Assembly (NCBI GenBank): GCA_964539515.1
Contig: CAZIJO010000064.1
Coordinates: 1 to 25,556, forward strand
DNA length: 25,556 bases
Reading direction: 5' to 3'
From: JADLHS01 sp964539515
GTDB lineage: Bacteria > Verrucomicrobiota > Verrucomicrobiia > Limisphaerales > JADLHS01
Below, piece by piece: positions 9,084-16,587 of this stretch; within the stretch, counting starts at the first letter, position 1, and each line of letters begins with the position of its first letter. The notes under the pieces are model-generated. The model made no database searches, had not been told where the DNA came from, and saw only the letters and a program-made list of their open reading frames with translations. A program made the translations under genes and the position numbers.

Positions 9084-9229
9084 GTGCGCCTTGACATTGA
9101 ACCGCAGTGACGAGCCACCATGCGTGCTGGTAAACTCATGATTTGAGGAAGGTGGTGGCATAAGCAAATAATGGCAACTCCATTAATCAAGCAAGGCGCG
9201 GACCGCAGCACAGCGGGCGACATCATAAC

Positions 9230-10336
9230 TCAGTCCAGATGCGGGTATAGCATCACCCCCGAGGCACGGAGCCAGGTCCGGGGTAAGCGGCGGAACACTT
9301 TTCTCAACCCACTTTCGGTGCGATCCACCGTGGTGACAAAATTGCCCTTTCGAAAATCATAACGGAAATTTTCCATGTGCCATTCCCGGCAACCGAAGCC
9401 TAGCTTGAAGCGGCGAAGGCCTTCGTTGGCCAGGGAAGTGCGGCCGAAATGCAACGTTGCGAATCCGCGTGCCGCGTGCCACTTGATCGCCTCCCACATC
9501 AGCAAATTGTTTGGGCGCAGCGATTGAAAGTCGCGGTTGGATGCGCCGAATTTGTACACCGCGTGTGTACCGAATTGAAAGAAGATGCCGCTGGCAACGA
9601 CCTCTCCGCGCCACCGTGCTTGAAGTACGCAACCCAGCCCCCGCGCGAGGACATGGCGCTGTATGTTGACGAAGAAGCGGCATGGCTGGGGCGGAACCCC
9701 GTGCCGCTGCCGGGTCAGGCAATGGAGCGTATAAAAAGCCTGCACTGACGCGATATCGGTTTTGATTTCGATATCGATTGCCTCCACTTGCGCCTTGCGG
9801 ATCGCCCGGCGGACCTCAGCCTCCAAACCCGCAAACAAATCACTCTCCGGAATCGTTAGGTCCAGCTCATGGCCGTAATAGCTGAGCGCCGGACGAGCTC
9901 CCGCGGGAACGCCATGAGCACCCCGACATTCGAAATACTTCCAACCGCGCTCACGACCGAGCTCAATAGCGAGTTCCCAATTCCGCGCGGCGGCCGACTT
10001 GTCGATAGCCAGTGGCTCACAAAAGTCGGTGAATGGTAATGCCACACCGCGCTTCCCAGTAAGGACGCTTTCCACCTCCATGATCGGCCATAGGTTGGAG
10101 ACCCGACCCGCTTCGATCCGCCCCAGATACCAAGGTCGGTGGCGATAGGTGTCGTGGAGGACACGGGCCCAAGCGGCTGTGTGGAAAATCGTCGCCTGCG
10201 GGTGGCTAACAATCTGTGCGTCCCAAGTATCAAGCGCAAGCGGGTCCAAGGTAAAACTCGACGGAGGAACTGCCTGCCCACCCAATCGTGCGGCATATTC
10301 AGGCATGAGCGAAATGGATTGTGACAGAGCGTTCAT
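9230..10336 (-). CDS. FemAB/GNAT-superfamily acyl- or aminoacyl-transferase-like protein
   Basis: The protein is 368 residues from an ATG at 10336; a second possible start lies at 10306. It has the two-lobed GNAT layout of FemAB-like proteins. The N-terminal lobe includes HPQATIFHTAAWARVL, a very common opening in EPS-locus FemAB homologues. The C-terminal lobe carries RFFVNIQRHVL, a strand pair around VVASGIFFQFGTHAVYKFGAS, and RPNNLLMWEAIKWHAARGF near the end. FemABX proteins add amino acids to lipid II. Homologues in exosortase/PEP-CTERM EPS loci are of unproven substrate. Position between the Wzc-like gene and the sugar-modifying genes suggests acylation or aminoacylation of the polysaccharide. 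The gene starts 28 bp downstream of the decayed acetyltransferase. Confidence 0.82.
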   Translation of the reverse strand: MNALSQSISLMPEYAARLGGQAVPPSSFTLDPLALDTWDAQIVSHPQATIFHTAAWARVLHDTYRHRPWYLGRIEAGRVSNLWPIMEVESVLTGKRGVALPFTDFCEPLAIDKSAAARNWELAIELGRERGWKYFECRGAHGVPAGARPALSYYGHELDLTIPESDLFAGLEAEVRRAIRKAQVEAIDIEIKTDIASVQAFYTLHCLTRQRHGVPPQPCRFFVNIQRHVLARGLGCVLQARWRGEVVASGIFFQFGTHAVYKFGASNRDFQSLRPNNLLMWEAIKWHAARGFATLHFGRTSLANEGLRRFKLGFGCREWHMENFRYDFRKGNFVTTVDRTESGLRKVFRRLPRTWLRASGVMLYPHLD

Positions 10337-10363
10337 GGACGTCCAACGCAAAGTAGCCGGGAC

Positions 10364-10726
10364 TTAAAAAGAACGAACGGTAAGAGTCGCGAACCCCTGC
10401 CCTAGAGTGCTCGCCACGACATCGTCCGCCAGAATATCTCCCGTCACCACGCTGCCGGCACCAACCGTCGGGCATTCCCCAATCGTGTCGTCGCGTCCGA
10501 TAAGAATCCTATCCGCCGCACTCACCACTTCGCAGTTGAGTGTTTGAATCGACAGCTCGCAACCCGCCCCGACCCGGGCTTTCTGCTGAATCTCAATGAA
10601 GGCGCCGACCATTACGGCGTCACCGGTTTCGCAGCGGTGGCAGTCCGTGAAAGCAGAGCGCTTGACTCGCTGACCTAGCTCCCCATCCGAGGCGACGAGT
10701 TGATGACGCTGATTGAAGCTTTTCAC
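10364..10726 (-). CDS. Decayed/shortened hexapeptide acetyltransferase (WbpD-like remnant)
   Basis: The protein is 120 residues from the ATG at 10726, which overlaps the dehydrogenase stop as ATGA. It aligns by eye to the intact acetyltransferase at 711-1175: MVGAFIEIQQKARVGAGCEL matches IFVGPFVEIQKDVTIGQRTR, and TVGAGSVVTGDI matches VIGAGAVVTKDI. About 45 residues between these blocks are missing, including the HGAMFINDCFE loop. The hexapeptide periodicity is ragged, and the C-terminal GNPARLL cap is replaced by an unrelated tail. Family enzymes need the full helix to trimerise and bind acetyl-CoA, so this product is probably inactive. It may be an eroding duplicate kept in frame by operon position. 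A diverged functional protein is less likely but possible. Confidence 0.6.
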   Translation of the reverse strand: MKSFNQRHQLVASDGELGQRVKRSAFTDCHRCETGDAVMVGAFIEIQQKARVGAGCELSIQTLNCEVVSAADRILIGRDDTIGECPTVGAGSVVTGDILADDVVASTLGQGFATLTVRSF

Positions 10727-11877
10727 GCGGCCAAGACCGTCCGCTCCCCTGCAGGAATTATGACCCCGTGATTGTGGCCATTGCCATTTGCGCCGTGACT
10801 CTCGCCGTTCACGCGAGCCGCGGGACCGCCGTTGGCTGAATGGCCAGGCAGGCCGAGGCTGACCGAATGACCCTGCTGACGCAGCGAGTGGCTGGAGGCT
10901 TCCAGTATGCGAACCACTTCAAGCCCCGCATGGCCACTGGTGATCGGCGCTGCTTCGCCGCGAATGCAGTCCAGAAAGTGCTGGCATTCCAGCTTCAACG
11001 GTTCGTCTTGCTTGATGTACGGTACGTACGCGTCGCCGTAGTGATACGAATAGGTAAAGTCGGCGAAGGTGTCGTAATGCGGCGGCACTTCGACCCGGGC
11101 ATCATAGACCTTGAGCTTTTCCAGCGGCTCAATGTCGTCATAGACGATCATGCGCCGCGTCCCGACCACCGTCATTTGACGGGTCTTCTTGGGGTCGAGC
11201 CAGCTGTTCTGGATGAAGGCACAGCGGTTCTTCCGAAACGTCAAATACATCATGGTCACGTCCTCGATGTGCCGGTTGACGTGGCTGCTGCCCTGGCACG
11301 AGACCGCCGTCGGTTGCTCGTCGAGCAAATGCAGAATGATGGAAATATCGTGTGGCGCGAGGTCCCATGCCACATTGATGTCCTTCTGGAACAAGCCCAG
11401 ATTCAGACGCCGCGCCGAAATATATTGAATTTCACCAATGTCGCCCGAATCAATGATCTCCTTCATGCGGCGCACCGCCGGTGAAAAAAGAAAGGTGTGG
11501 CCCACCATGAGCACCAGTCCGCGCTCCTGCGCCAGGGCACAAAGCTCGACGCCTTCGGCCACGGTGCGGGCCATCGGCTTCTCGATGAACACGTGTTTGC
11601 CCGCCAGCAGAACGGCCTTTGCCATTTCGAAATGAAACCGCACCGGCGTCGCGACCACGATCGCATCCAGCTCGGCGTCGGCCAACAGATCCTCAAAGCG
11701 GGTGGTGGTGGCCACGTCGTGATGTAACTTCCGCATGTGCTTCAGCCGTTGCTCGCTCGCGTCGCAAATCACCTTCATCTGGCAATCCGGGGACTGACGC
11801 AAATTGCGAATCAAGTTCGGCCCCCAATAACCGCAGCCCACCACTCCGACTTTAATTATCTTTTTGGTTGATTTCAT
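10723..11877 (-). CDS. Gfo/Idh/MocA family sugar dehydrogenase, second copy
   Basis: The protein is 384 residues from an ATG at 11877 (MKSTKKIIKVGVVGCGYWG). The frame extends upstream, but this start places the Rossmann motif GCGYWGPN at the normal position. The EKP signature appears in VFIEKPMART, and the active-site His segment is LAPHDISIILHLL. It is paralogous to the dehydrogenase at 1217-2236. The C-terminal ~45 residues are a Gly/His/Asn-rich tail (GESHGANGNGHNHG) absent from the paralogue and probably disordered. The likely reaction is NAD-dependent oxidation of a nucleotide sugar. It follows the sugar transferase by 23 bp and overlaps the decayed acetyltransferase by 4 bp, so the three are co-transcribed. 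Confidence 0.92.
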   Translation of the reverse strand: MKSTKKIIKVGVVGCGYWGPNLIRNLRQSPDCQMKVICDASEQRLKHMRKLHHDVATTTRFEDLLADAELDAIVVATPVRFHFEMAKAVLLAGKHVFIEKPMARTVAEGVELCALAQERGLVLMVGHTFLFSPAVRRMKEIIDSGDIGEIQYISARRLNLGLFQKDINVAWDLAPHDISIILHLLDEQPTAVSCQGSSHVNRHIEDVTMMYLTFRKNRCAFIQNSWLDPKKTRQMTVVGTRRMIVYDDIEPLEKLKVYDARVEVPPHYDTFADFTYSYHYGDAYVPYIKQDEPLKLECQHFLDCIRGEAAPITSGHAGLEVVRILEASSHSLRQQGHSVSLGLPGHSANGGPAARVNGESHGANGNGHNHGVIIPAGERTVLAA

Positions 11878-11900
11878 ATTTATTGCAAATGGAAATTCCT

Positions 11901-12644
11901 TTATGCTGACACGGTCACCGGCTTGGCGTTTGTTGCCCGTTGACGCGACTTGGCAGCCCAAGTGTCCCAACATTGAATGAGGAGCGCGGGCACGGTCTTG
12001 AGGATGATCTTAAGATCGAGCCAGAGATTTGCCTGTTGTGAGTACTTGATGTCCAACTGGATCATCTGGTTGAAGGTCGTGCGATTCTTGCCACTGACCT
12101 GCCACAGCCCGGTCAATCCCGGCACGGCGTCAAATCGACGACGCTGCCACGCCTGGTAGCTTTCATACTCATAAGGGATACAAGGGCGGGGCCCCACCAG
12201 GCTCATTTCCCCCCGCAGGACATTGAGCAATTGCGGCAACTCATCCAGTCCTGTGCAACGCAGCAAGGAACCAAATGGGATAATGCGTGGATCCTTGGCA
12301 GCATCGAGCTTGGTCATTGGGGCTTCCGATTTCATGAGCTGCGCTGTATGCCCGCGATGGGAATCGGTTTCGGCATTAACTTTCATCGAGCGAAACTTGT
12401 AACAGGTGAACTCACGCCCTTTATACCCGACCCGAAGTTGACGGAACAGAACCGGCCCCGGGGATCCGAGTTTGACCAGCAAGGCAACCGCGATGCCAAC
12501 GAGGATGAGCACGGGCGAAAAAAACAAGATTATCCCCAAGTCGAGCGTGCGCTTCCAAATTGGTAAATGGCCGCCGCGTTCCCGCACTTCACAACTCCTG
12601 TCCAAACTTCGGGAACTCATACTTCGATTAAAGACACTCTCCAT
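11901..12644 (-). CDS. Initiating bacterial sugar transferase (polyprenyl-phosphate sugar-1-phosphate transferase)
   Basis: The protein is 247 residues from an ATG at 12644 (MESVFNRSMSSRS). It is the short, catalytic-domain-only form. Motifs in order: KRTLDLGIILFFSPVLILVG, a hydrophobic membrane hairpin after the conserved Lys-Arg; GSPGPVLFRQLRVGYKGR; FTCYKFRSM; DELPQLLNVLRGEMSLVGPRP with catalytic Asp-Glu; and GLTGLWQVSGKN. This family transfers a sugar phosphate from UDP-sugar to undecaprenyl phosphate, the committed first step of repeat-unit synthesis, at the inner membrane. It appears to head the polysaccharide operon. The long N-terminal sensor region of WbaP/WcaJ-type enzymes is absent. 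Substrate sugar cannot be read from the sequence. Confidence 0.95.
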   Translation of the reverse strand: MESVFNRSMSSRSLDRSCEVRERGGHLPIWKRTLDLGIILFFSPVLILVGIAVALLVKLGSPGPVLFRQLRVGYKGREFTCYKFRSMKVNAETDSHRGHTAQLMKSEAPMTKLDAAKDPRIIPFGSLLRCTGLDELPQLLNVLRGEMSLVGPRPCIPYEYESYQAWQRRRFDAVPGLTGLWQVSGKNRTTFNQMIQLDIKYSQQANLWLDLKIILKTVPALLIQCWDTWAAKSRQRATNAKPVTVSA

Positions 12645-12716
12645 AAGATCTGAATCCAACCCTTCGCGACAGCTAGGGTCTTTTAGCTACGTGCCCACTT
12701 TCCACTGAATGAATAA

Positions 12717-12732
12717 TTGTCGCAAGTGACAA
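12717..12732. promoter_or_regulatory. Inverted repeat upstream of the polysaccharide operon (candidate operator/promoter)
   Basis: TTGTC (12717-12721) and GACAA (12728-12732) are a perfect 5-bp inverted repeat with a 6-nt spacer, 73 bp upstream of the sugar transferase start. On the minus strand the repeat supplies a TTGTCA that resembles a -35 box, with the A/T-rich ATTATTCATTCA following. A -10 call is ambiguous. It sits in the 157-bp gap before the likely first gene of the operon. Confidence 0.25.
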
Positions 12733-12801
12733 CAGCGCAACAACTTCACCGCTGATTACGGAAGGCATGTCCGGCCAACTACGGAAGGTGAGGCAAAAAC
12801 C

Positions 12802-13599
12802 TCAGTTCTTTGAGGATGGGGCGGGCGAAACCGAAAGTCGCTCAATCTTTAGGGCTCGCCCGCTGGAATCGTCAATTTCAATGATTGCGCCTTGGAGCAA
12901 AACCCAGTTTTCAGCGACTTCAAAGCGCTGGGGCAGGTTGGTCAGAAAACGCTTGATGATGGGTTCAATTTCGCGACCGAGGACACTTTCATGCGGACCC
13001 GTGAATCCGGCGTCGGTGAGGTAGGCCGTGCCGCCGGGGAAGATTTGTTCGTCGGCCGTCTGCACGTGGGTGTGCGTGCCAATGACGGCGCTGACCTGGC
13101 CGTCCAACATGCGCGCCAGCGCGATCTTTTCGGACGTCGCCTCCGCATGGAGGTCGATGAATATGATCTGAGTCTCCTGGCGCAACCGTGCCACCTCGAT
13201 GCGACCGAGCAAGAATGGGTTCTCCATTACCGGCATGAAGGTGCGGCCCTGCAAATTCAACACGGCCACCGGCGGCAGCGAATCCTTCTGGACGACAACA
13301 CTCCCTTGCCCGGCCGTGTCGGGGGGATAATTCAAAGGCCGCACAAACCGTGGCTCATGGTGCAGCAACTCGATCACCTCCTTTTGATCCCAGAGATGAT
13401 CCCCACTCGTAATGACATCCACACCTGCCGTAAAAATTTCCGCCGCCGTCTTGGGGGTGATCCCGGAGCCGCCCGCGGCATTTTCGCCGTTGGCAATGAC
13501 GAAATCGAGACGGTGCTGCGCGCGCAACTGGGGCAGGAGGTTTTTGACGGCGTTGCGTCCGGGCGCCCCAACGATGTCGCCGATGAAAAGAATTCGCAC
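12802..13599 (-). CDS. ymdB: YmdB-type metallophosphoesterase (TIGR00282 family)
   Basis: The protein is 265 residues with a GTG start at 13599 giving (M)RILFIGDIVGAPGR, the family's invariant beginning. Other motifs: IANGENAAGGSGIT; ITSGDHLWDQKEV; IDLHAEATSEKIA; GTHTHVQTADEQIFPGGTAYLTDAGFTGP. Together these supply the dimetal-site Asp, Glu-Asn and His residues. B. subtilis YmdB is a 2',3'-cyclic nucleotide phosphodiesterase affecting biofilm and sporulation. The canonical GNH motif reads GDH here, so one metal-ligand Asn is Asp, which may be a lineage variant. The gene is separated from the EPS operon by the gap with the inverted repeat and may be transcribed alone. The right flank is the insertion sequence region. 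Confidence 0.93.
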   Translation of the reverse strand: MRILFIGDIVGAPGRNAVKNLLPQLRAQHRLDFVIANGENAAGGSGITPKTAAEIFTAGVDVITSGDHLWDQKEVIELLHHEPRFVRPLNYPPDTAGQGSVVVQKDSLPPVAVLNLQGRTFMPVMENPFLLGRIEVARLRQETQIIFIDLHAEATSEKIALARMLDGQVSAVIGTHTHVQTADEQIFPGGTAYLTDAGFTGPHESVLGREIEPIIKRFLTNLPQRFEVAENWVLLQGAIIEIDDSSGRALKIERLSVSPAPSSKN

Positions 13600-13823
13600 G
13601 CGGTGAGCCTAGCCCGTATTCCCCAAAAACACACGCATGAAACCAGGACGCGCGGGTGCGAGGATCCGAGCCAAGCATTGGGTCCCCCTACCCGGCCGAT
13701 GAAATAATCGCTGGCGCGGGCCGTCCAAACTTCAAGCCCGAAGCCTCGCCCGGCATGCCATCAAACTCGTGCCCTGCTGATTCGCATAGTAGTGATCCGC
13801 ATCCCGAATCGGCTGAACCGGGC
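13600..13823. other. Intergenic stretch between ymdB-like gene and insertion sequence
   Basis: About 220 bp with no supported gene. On the minus strand an open stretch continues from the IS end (frame containing RDADHYYANQQGTS), but it matches no family I know. It does not look like the missing part of the IS200-like transposase found on the other side of the insertion. No convincing promoter or terminator. Confidence 0.4.
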
Positions 13824-13842
13824 TTAACAGTTCATCGAAAAA
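13824..13842. repeat. Left terminal inverted repeat of the IS
   Basis: TTAACAGTTCATCGAAAAA matches the complement of 15157-15175 at 18 of 19 positions. Confidence 0.85.
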
Positions 13843-13993
13843 AGGCACTTTTTCTTTGAAAGCTTGTTCCCGTTGGGGGTGTTTCGATTTTTTCCCGACC
13901 TCCGCCCTGTGATTTTTCCAAATCTTTGCTGTCGGCTTTGCCTGCCACCCACTTTTTTCAGCGTCTGGACACACTTCACCCGCCGCGGCCCTT

Positions 13994-15109
13994 TCAGGCC
14001 GCCACGCCTCTCTCAGGGGCTGGCCACCTCTGGAGCTTGCCCATCCGCACCAGATTGTAGGCGCATCCGACCAGCCACGCGTGCAGGCTCACGCGTTGCT
14101 GGCCGCGCACCTTCACCCGCCGCAGTCCGCCGATTTCTTTGATCCAGCCAATGCACTCTTCGACCCGTTTACGGATGGCTTGGCTGGTCTGATAATTCTT
14201 CGTGCACGTCGTGCGCCCGTCCAGGCCTTTGACCTGCCGGTCCGCGCGTGTGGCGATGTGCGGGGCGACGCCTTGCTTCCGGCAAAAGGTGACAAACTCC
14301 GCGTTGTGATAGTTCTTGTCGGCACCGACACTTTGCGGCGTTTGTTTCTGTTCCCGCTTTTGCCGGAGCAACAGGGTTTGCGCCGCCTCAGTTTCCGCCG
14401 TGCCGGTGGCGGTGGTGACTTCCAGTCCCGCGCACAAACCGTGGCGGTTTTCCATCAGCACGTGCAGGCCGTAGCAGAGTTTGGCCTCTTGGCCGTTGGC
14501 TTTCTTGGCCAGGCGCGCTTCCGGATCCGTGGTGCTTTGGTGCGTGAGGTTGCTGCGCTTCTGGCCTTTGAAGTCCACGCTGGGATTGCCGGGGTCAGCG
14601 TCGGTTTTCTTCACCGCGCCGGCTTTGGGCGCAAAGCTCTTCAGACTGGCCCACGCCTGGATTGGCGTGCCGTCGACGGTAAAGTGCGCGTCGGAAAGCC
14701 AGCCACGCGCCCGCGCCAGATCGGCAATCTCACCGAAAAATTCCTGCGCGACGTGGTGGGCGAGGAGGCGTTCTTGATTGGTGGTGAAAGTGGAGTGATC
14801 CCACACCGCTTCGGTCAGCTTCAGATCCAGAAACCACCGGAAGAGCAGATTGTAGTGGATCGCTTCGACCAGCAGCGTTTCGGAACGGATGGTGAAGAAG
14901 GCTTGCAGCAGTTTGGCTTTGAGCAGCCGTTCGGGCGGAATCGAAGGCCGGCCCAGTTCGGCATACATCGCGTCGAACGTCGCGGTGAGTCGTTTCAGGG
15001 CTTGATCGGCCAGCGGTTTGATCTGGCGCAGCGGATGATCCACCGGCACGAAACTCTCGGGTGAAACCAAACACAACATGTCGGCTTGAGGGTCGAGTTG
15101 TCCACGCAT
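13994..15109 (-). CDS. IS5/IS1182-type DDE transposase
   Basis: The protein is 371 residues from an ATG at 15109, with no internal stop. The N-terminal ~80 residues are the DUF772-type region (VPVDHPLRQIKPLAD, GRPSIPPERLLKAKLLQAF, YNLLFRWFLDL). The DDE catalytic core is visible as DAHFTVDGTPIQAW (first Asp), SVGADKNYHNAEF (second Asp) and RVEECIGWIKEIGGLRR (Glu helix, the Y/E-type motif of the IS4/IS5 superfamily). It catalyses cut-and-paste transposition by binding the element's terminal repeats. A GCGGCC/GGCCGC inverted repeat at 13985-14002 straddles the stop codon and may help end transcription. The gene seems intact and the IS potentially active. Confidence 0.93.
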   Translation of the reverse strand: MRGQLDPQADMLCLVSPESFVPVDHPLRQIKPLADQALKRLTATFDAMYAELGRPSIPPERLLKAKLLQAFFTIRSETLLVEAIHYNLLFRWFLDLKLTEAVWDHSTFTTNQERLLAHHVAQEFFGEIADLARARGWLSDAHFTVDGTPIQAWASLKSFAPKAGAVKKTDADPGNPSVDFKGQKRSNLTHQSTTDPEARLAKKANGQEAKLCYGLHVLMENRHGLCAGLEVTTATGTAETEAAQTLLLRQKREQKQTPQSVGADKNYHNAEFVTFCRKQGVAPHIATRADRQVKGLDGRTTCTKNYQTSQAIRKRVEECIGWIKEIGGLRRVKVRGQQRVSLHAWLVGCAYNLVRMGKLQRWPAPERGVAA

Positions 15110-15156
15110 GCATTCTCAGACGTACCAACTCCCACCACGTTCAATCCAATTTGGAC

Positions 15157-15175
15157 TTTTTCAATGAACTGTTAA
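15157..15175. repeat. Right terminal inverted repeat of the IS
   Basis: The complement reads TTAACAGTTCATTGAAAAA, one difference from the left repeat at 13824-13842. It lies 47 bp upstream of the transposase start. Confidence 0.85.
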
Positions 15176-15176
15176 A

Positions 15177-15248
15177 GGTCGCCAGGCATTTCGGGATGAA
15201 CACCACATGGTATCTGCAAGCCCATGTCGTGTGTTTCAGACTTTCGTA
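15177..15248 (-). pseudogene. N-terminal remnant of an IS200/IS605-type TnpA transposase
   Basis: The minus strand reads YESLKHTTWACRYHVVFIPK, the highly characteristic beginning of IS200-like Y1 transposases (typically YxSLxHTxWxCKYHVVFIPKxR). Only about 24 codons survive. The frame then enters the right end of the IS5-type element at 15175. No ATG/GTG sits at the expected start; an AAG occupies the likely position. The rest of the gene, including the HUH motif and catalytic Tyr, is not visible on the other side of the IS, so the copy was already truncated or lost DNA on insertion. It is non-functional. Confidence 0.6.
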
Positions 15249-15270
15249 CGGTTGCGTGGTCTTTCCTATC

Positions 15271-15290
15271 GTGAACTTTGAGCGGTTCAC
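15271..15290 (-). other. Leader hairpin of the IS200-like remnant
   Basis: GTGAAC (15271-15276) pairs with GTTCAC (15285-15290) over 8 nt, about 25 bp before the remnant's coding sequence. IS200-family leaders carry a hairpin that hides the ribosome site; this is in the right place, but the equivalence is inferred. Confidence 0.35.
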
Positions 15291-15310
15291 GAATGGCAGA
15301 TTCCGCAACG

Positions 15311-15336
15311 CTCCCGGAGCTGTCAAACTCCGGGAG
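15311..15336. terminator. Strong hairpin at the left end of the IS200-like remnant, possible transcription block
   Basis: CTCCCGGAG (15311-15319) and CTCCGGGAG (15328-15336) form a perfect 9-bp stem with an 8-nt loop. IS200 elements have a stem-loop near their left end that stops readthrough transcription into tnpA. This one lies upstream of the tnpA remnant and fits that role. There is no clear T-tract, so terminator activity is inferred. Confidence 0.4.
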
Positions 15337-15551
15337 TCCTCCAGCAGCGCAGGAAGGTTTCCCATCGGACTAATACAGCTGATGGTACCGGATATGGCCA
15401 ATGGCGCCGCCGCTATCAACTCAAAATCCAGTCCGGAAGAAAAAGTGAAGCTCTTCCGCAGAGTATTTCGTGGGCGGGAGGACGTTTGCGCGAGGCATTG
15501 GGAAGGTCCCCAATAAGGGGAAAGCAGGCGCGATCAGTCCTCATTGGACCA

Positions 15552-15566
15552 GTTCTAGCTAGGAAC
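15552..15566. promoter_or_regulatory. Palindrome upstream of the cyclase gene (candidate operator)
   Basis: CTAGCTAG (15555-15562) is a perfect palindrome flanked by GTT on the left and AAC (after one extra G) on the right. It lies 43 bp before the cyclase ATG, followed by TTAGGATTAT, a loose -10-like sequence. It may bind a dimeric regulator or be chance. Confidence 0.25.
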
Positions 15567-15609
15567 CATGGCTTAGGATTATCGGCGCAGCAGAAACTAC
15601 AGTACCGAC

Positions 15610-16329
15610 ATGAACAGGCAGACTTCCACCTTTAGCTTCACTGGCAAAGCCAGCTATCCCAAGAATGCCGTGGCGCTTTTATACGATCTCGAAGGTTTCT
15701 CCCGCTTTTTCAATCAGCCGGACGTTCAGGATTACGTTCCGGTTTTCCTGAACTACGTGAGCGCCGCGATGGGCGTGAATTTGTTCGGCGGCGAAGCCTA
15801 TTGGGCCCATAACGCGACCATTGATCCGCTCAAGATTGAAGTGGCGCACGAAAAATTCACGGGCGATGGGGCGCTTTACATTCTCCTTCCCCCGGAAGGG
15901 GCTTCGGACTTCCCACCCGGGACGCTTCAGCATCTCTGCAACCGCTTATGGACGCTGAAGAGCCGGTTCGATGCGGTCGTGAGCCGGGCGCTTGAGCTGG
16001 TGCCCGTCGTCGAGGTGCCGCGCAAGGTCCGGTTTGGCCTGTCGCGCGGATCGGTATACGAACTTCCGACACCGGGCACGAGCACCAGCGAATACATCGG
16101 TTTCAGCATCAATCTGGCGAGCCGGCTGCAGAAATACTGCCCCCAGTTGGGCTTTATCGCATCCGCCCGCCTGATGCTCCCGGATCGCGAAATCGCCAAG
16201 CATGGCTTCATCAAGGTCGTGGCCACCCAGCTGAGGGGATTCCCGGATGAGATCGTCTTGATCGACCGGGTGGAGTATGAGGCCCTTTCCGAGGACATAC
16301 GAAACCAGCTATTCAAAGAGCCGCAATGA
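15610..16329 (+). CDS. Class III nucleotidyl (adenylate/guanylate) cyclase domain protein
   Basis: The protein is 239 residues and consists of little more than the catalytic domain. Metal-binding acidic residues appear as LYDLEGFS (Asp26) and KFTGDGALY (Asp86). RFGLSRGSVYEL is the next core strand pair. EYIGFSINLASRL supplies the transition-state Asn168 and Arg172. These key residues are present, so it may be active, making a cyclic nucleotide from ATP, GTP or a pyrimidine NTP. The base-selecting position (E161/Y162 region) differs from the usual Asp-Tyr-Thr, so I cannot assign a substrate. No membrane, HAMP or sensor domain is attached. It lies 258 bp upstream of the giant receiver/coiled-coil/helicase gene on the same strand. 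The class overlaps with Pycsar-type defence cyclases, but no classic Pycsar effector (TM or TIR) is adjacent. Confidence 0.85.
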   Translation: MNRQTSTFSFTGKASYPKNAVALLYDLEGFSRFFNQPDVQDYVPVFLNYVSAAMGVNLFGGEAYWAHNATIDPLKIEVAHEKFTGDGALYILLPPEGASDFPPGTLQHLCNRLWTLKSRFDAVVSRALELVPVVEVPRKVRFGLSRGSVYELPTPGTSTSEYIGFSINLASRLQKYCPQLGFIASARLMLPDREIAKHGFIKVVATQLRGFPDEIVLIDRVEYEALSEDIRNQLFKEPQ

Positions 16330-16587
16330 GCCCAAATCGCAGTTGCCTCGGGCGGGATGCCGATGCTGGTGATCTCGCGCCGCTGATGGGAGGTGGCGCG
16401 CAGGCCCTCTGGGTCACCCCGGCCAGCTCGCGCTTTGAATAGTCTCGGCTGGTAGCAGCATTCGCCCCGCAATCGTCGTAAACCGTTTCGGCAGTTGGCA
16501 GTTGTAGTGCTTGGATGGAGATACCGGATTGGCAAGCACAAGCTCCGAGTTTGGCTGTGTCTCATATTTGTGCATGAGCAACCCGCT

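Larger units (their letters stand above)
13824..15175 (-). mobile_element. Complete IS5-type insertion sequence with terminal inverted repeats
   Basis: A DDE transposase gene is bracketed by 19-bp inverted repeats that differ at one position: TTAACAGTTCATCGAAAAA at 13824-13842 and its complement at 15157-15175. The outermost TTAA appears at both ends. It may be part of the repeat (element 1352 bp) or a TTAA target duplication around a 1344-bp element starting CAG. The nearly perfect repeats and intact gene suggest a recent insertion. It landed beside or inside an IS200-like remnant, whose coding sequence stops one base beyond the right end. Confidence 0.85.

Noticed and set aside
13732..13974. 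An 80-codon minus-strand frame crossing the left end of the IS
   Set aside because: It spans the IS boundary, so most of it is IS end sequence; no similarity to known proteins recognised.
14081..15064. A 327-codon plus-strand open frame inside the IS
   Set aside because: It is the antisense of the transposase, and its translation has no recognisable domain.
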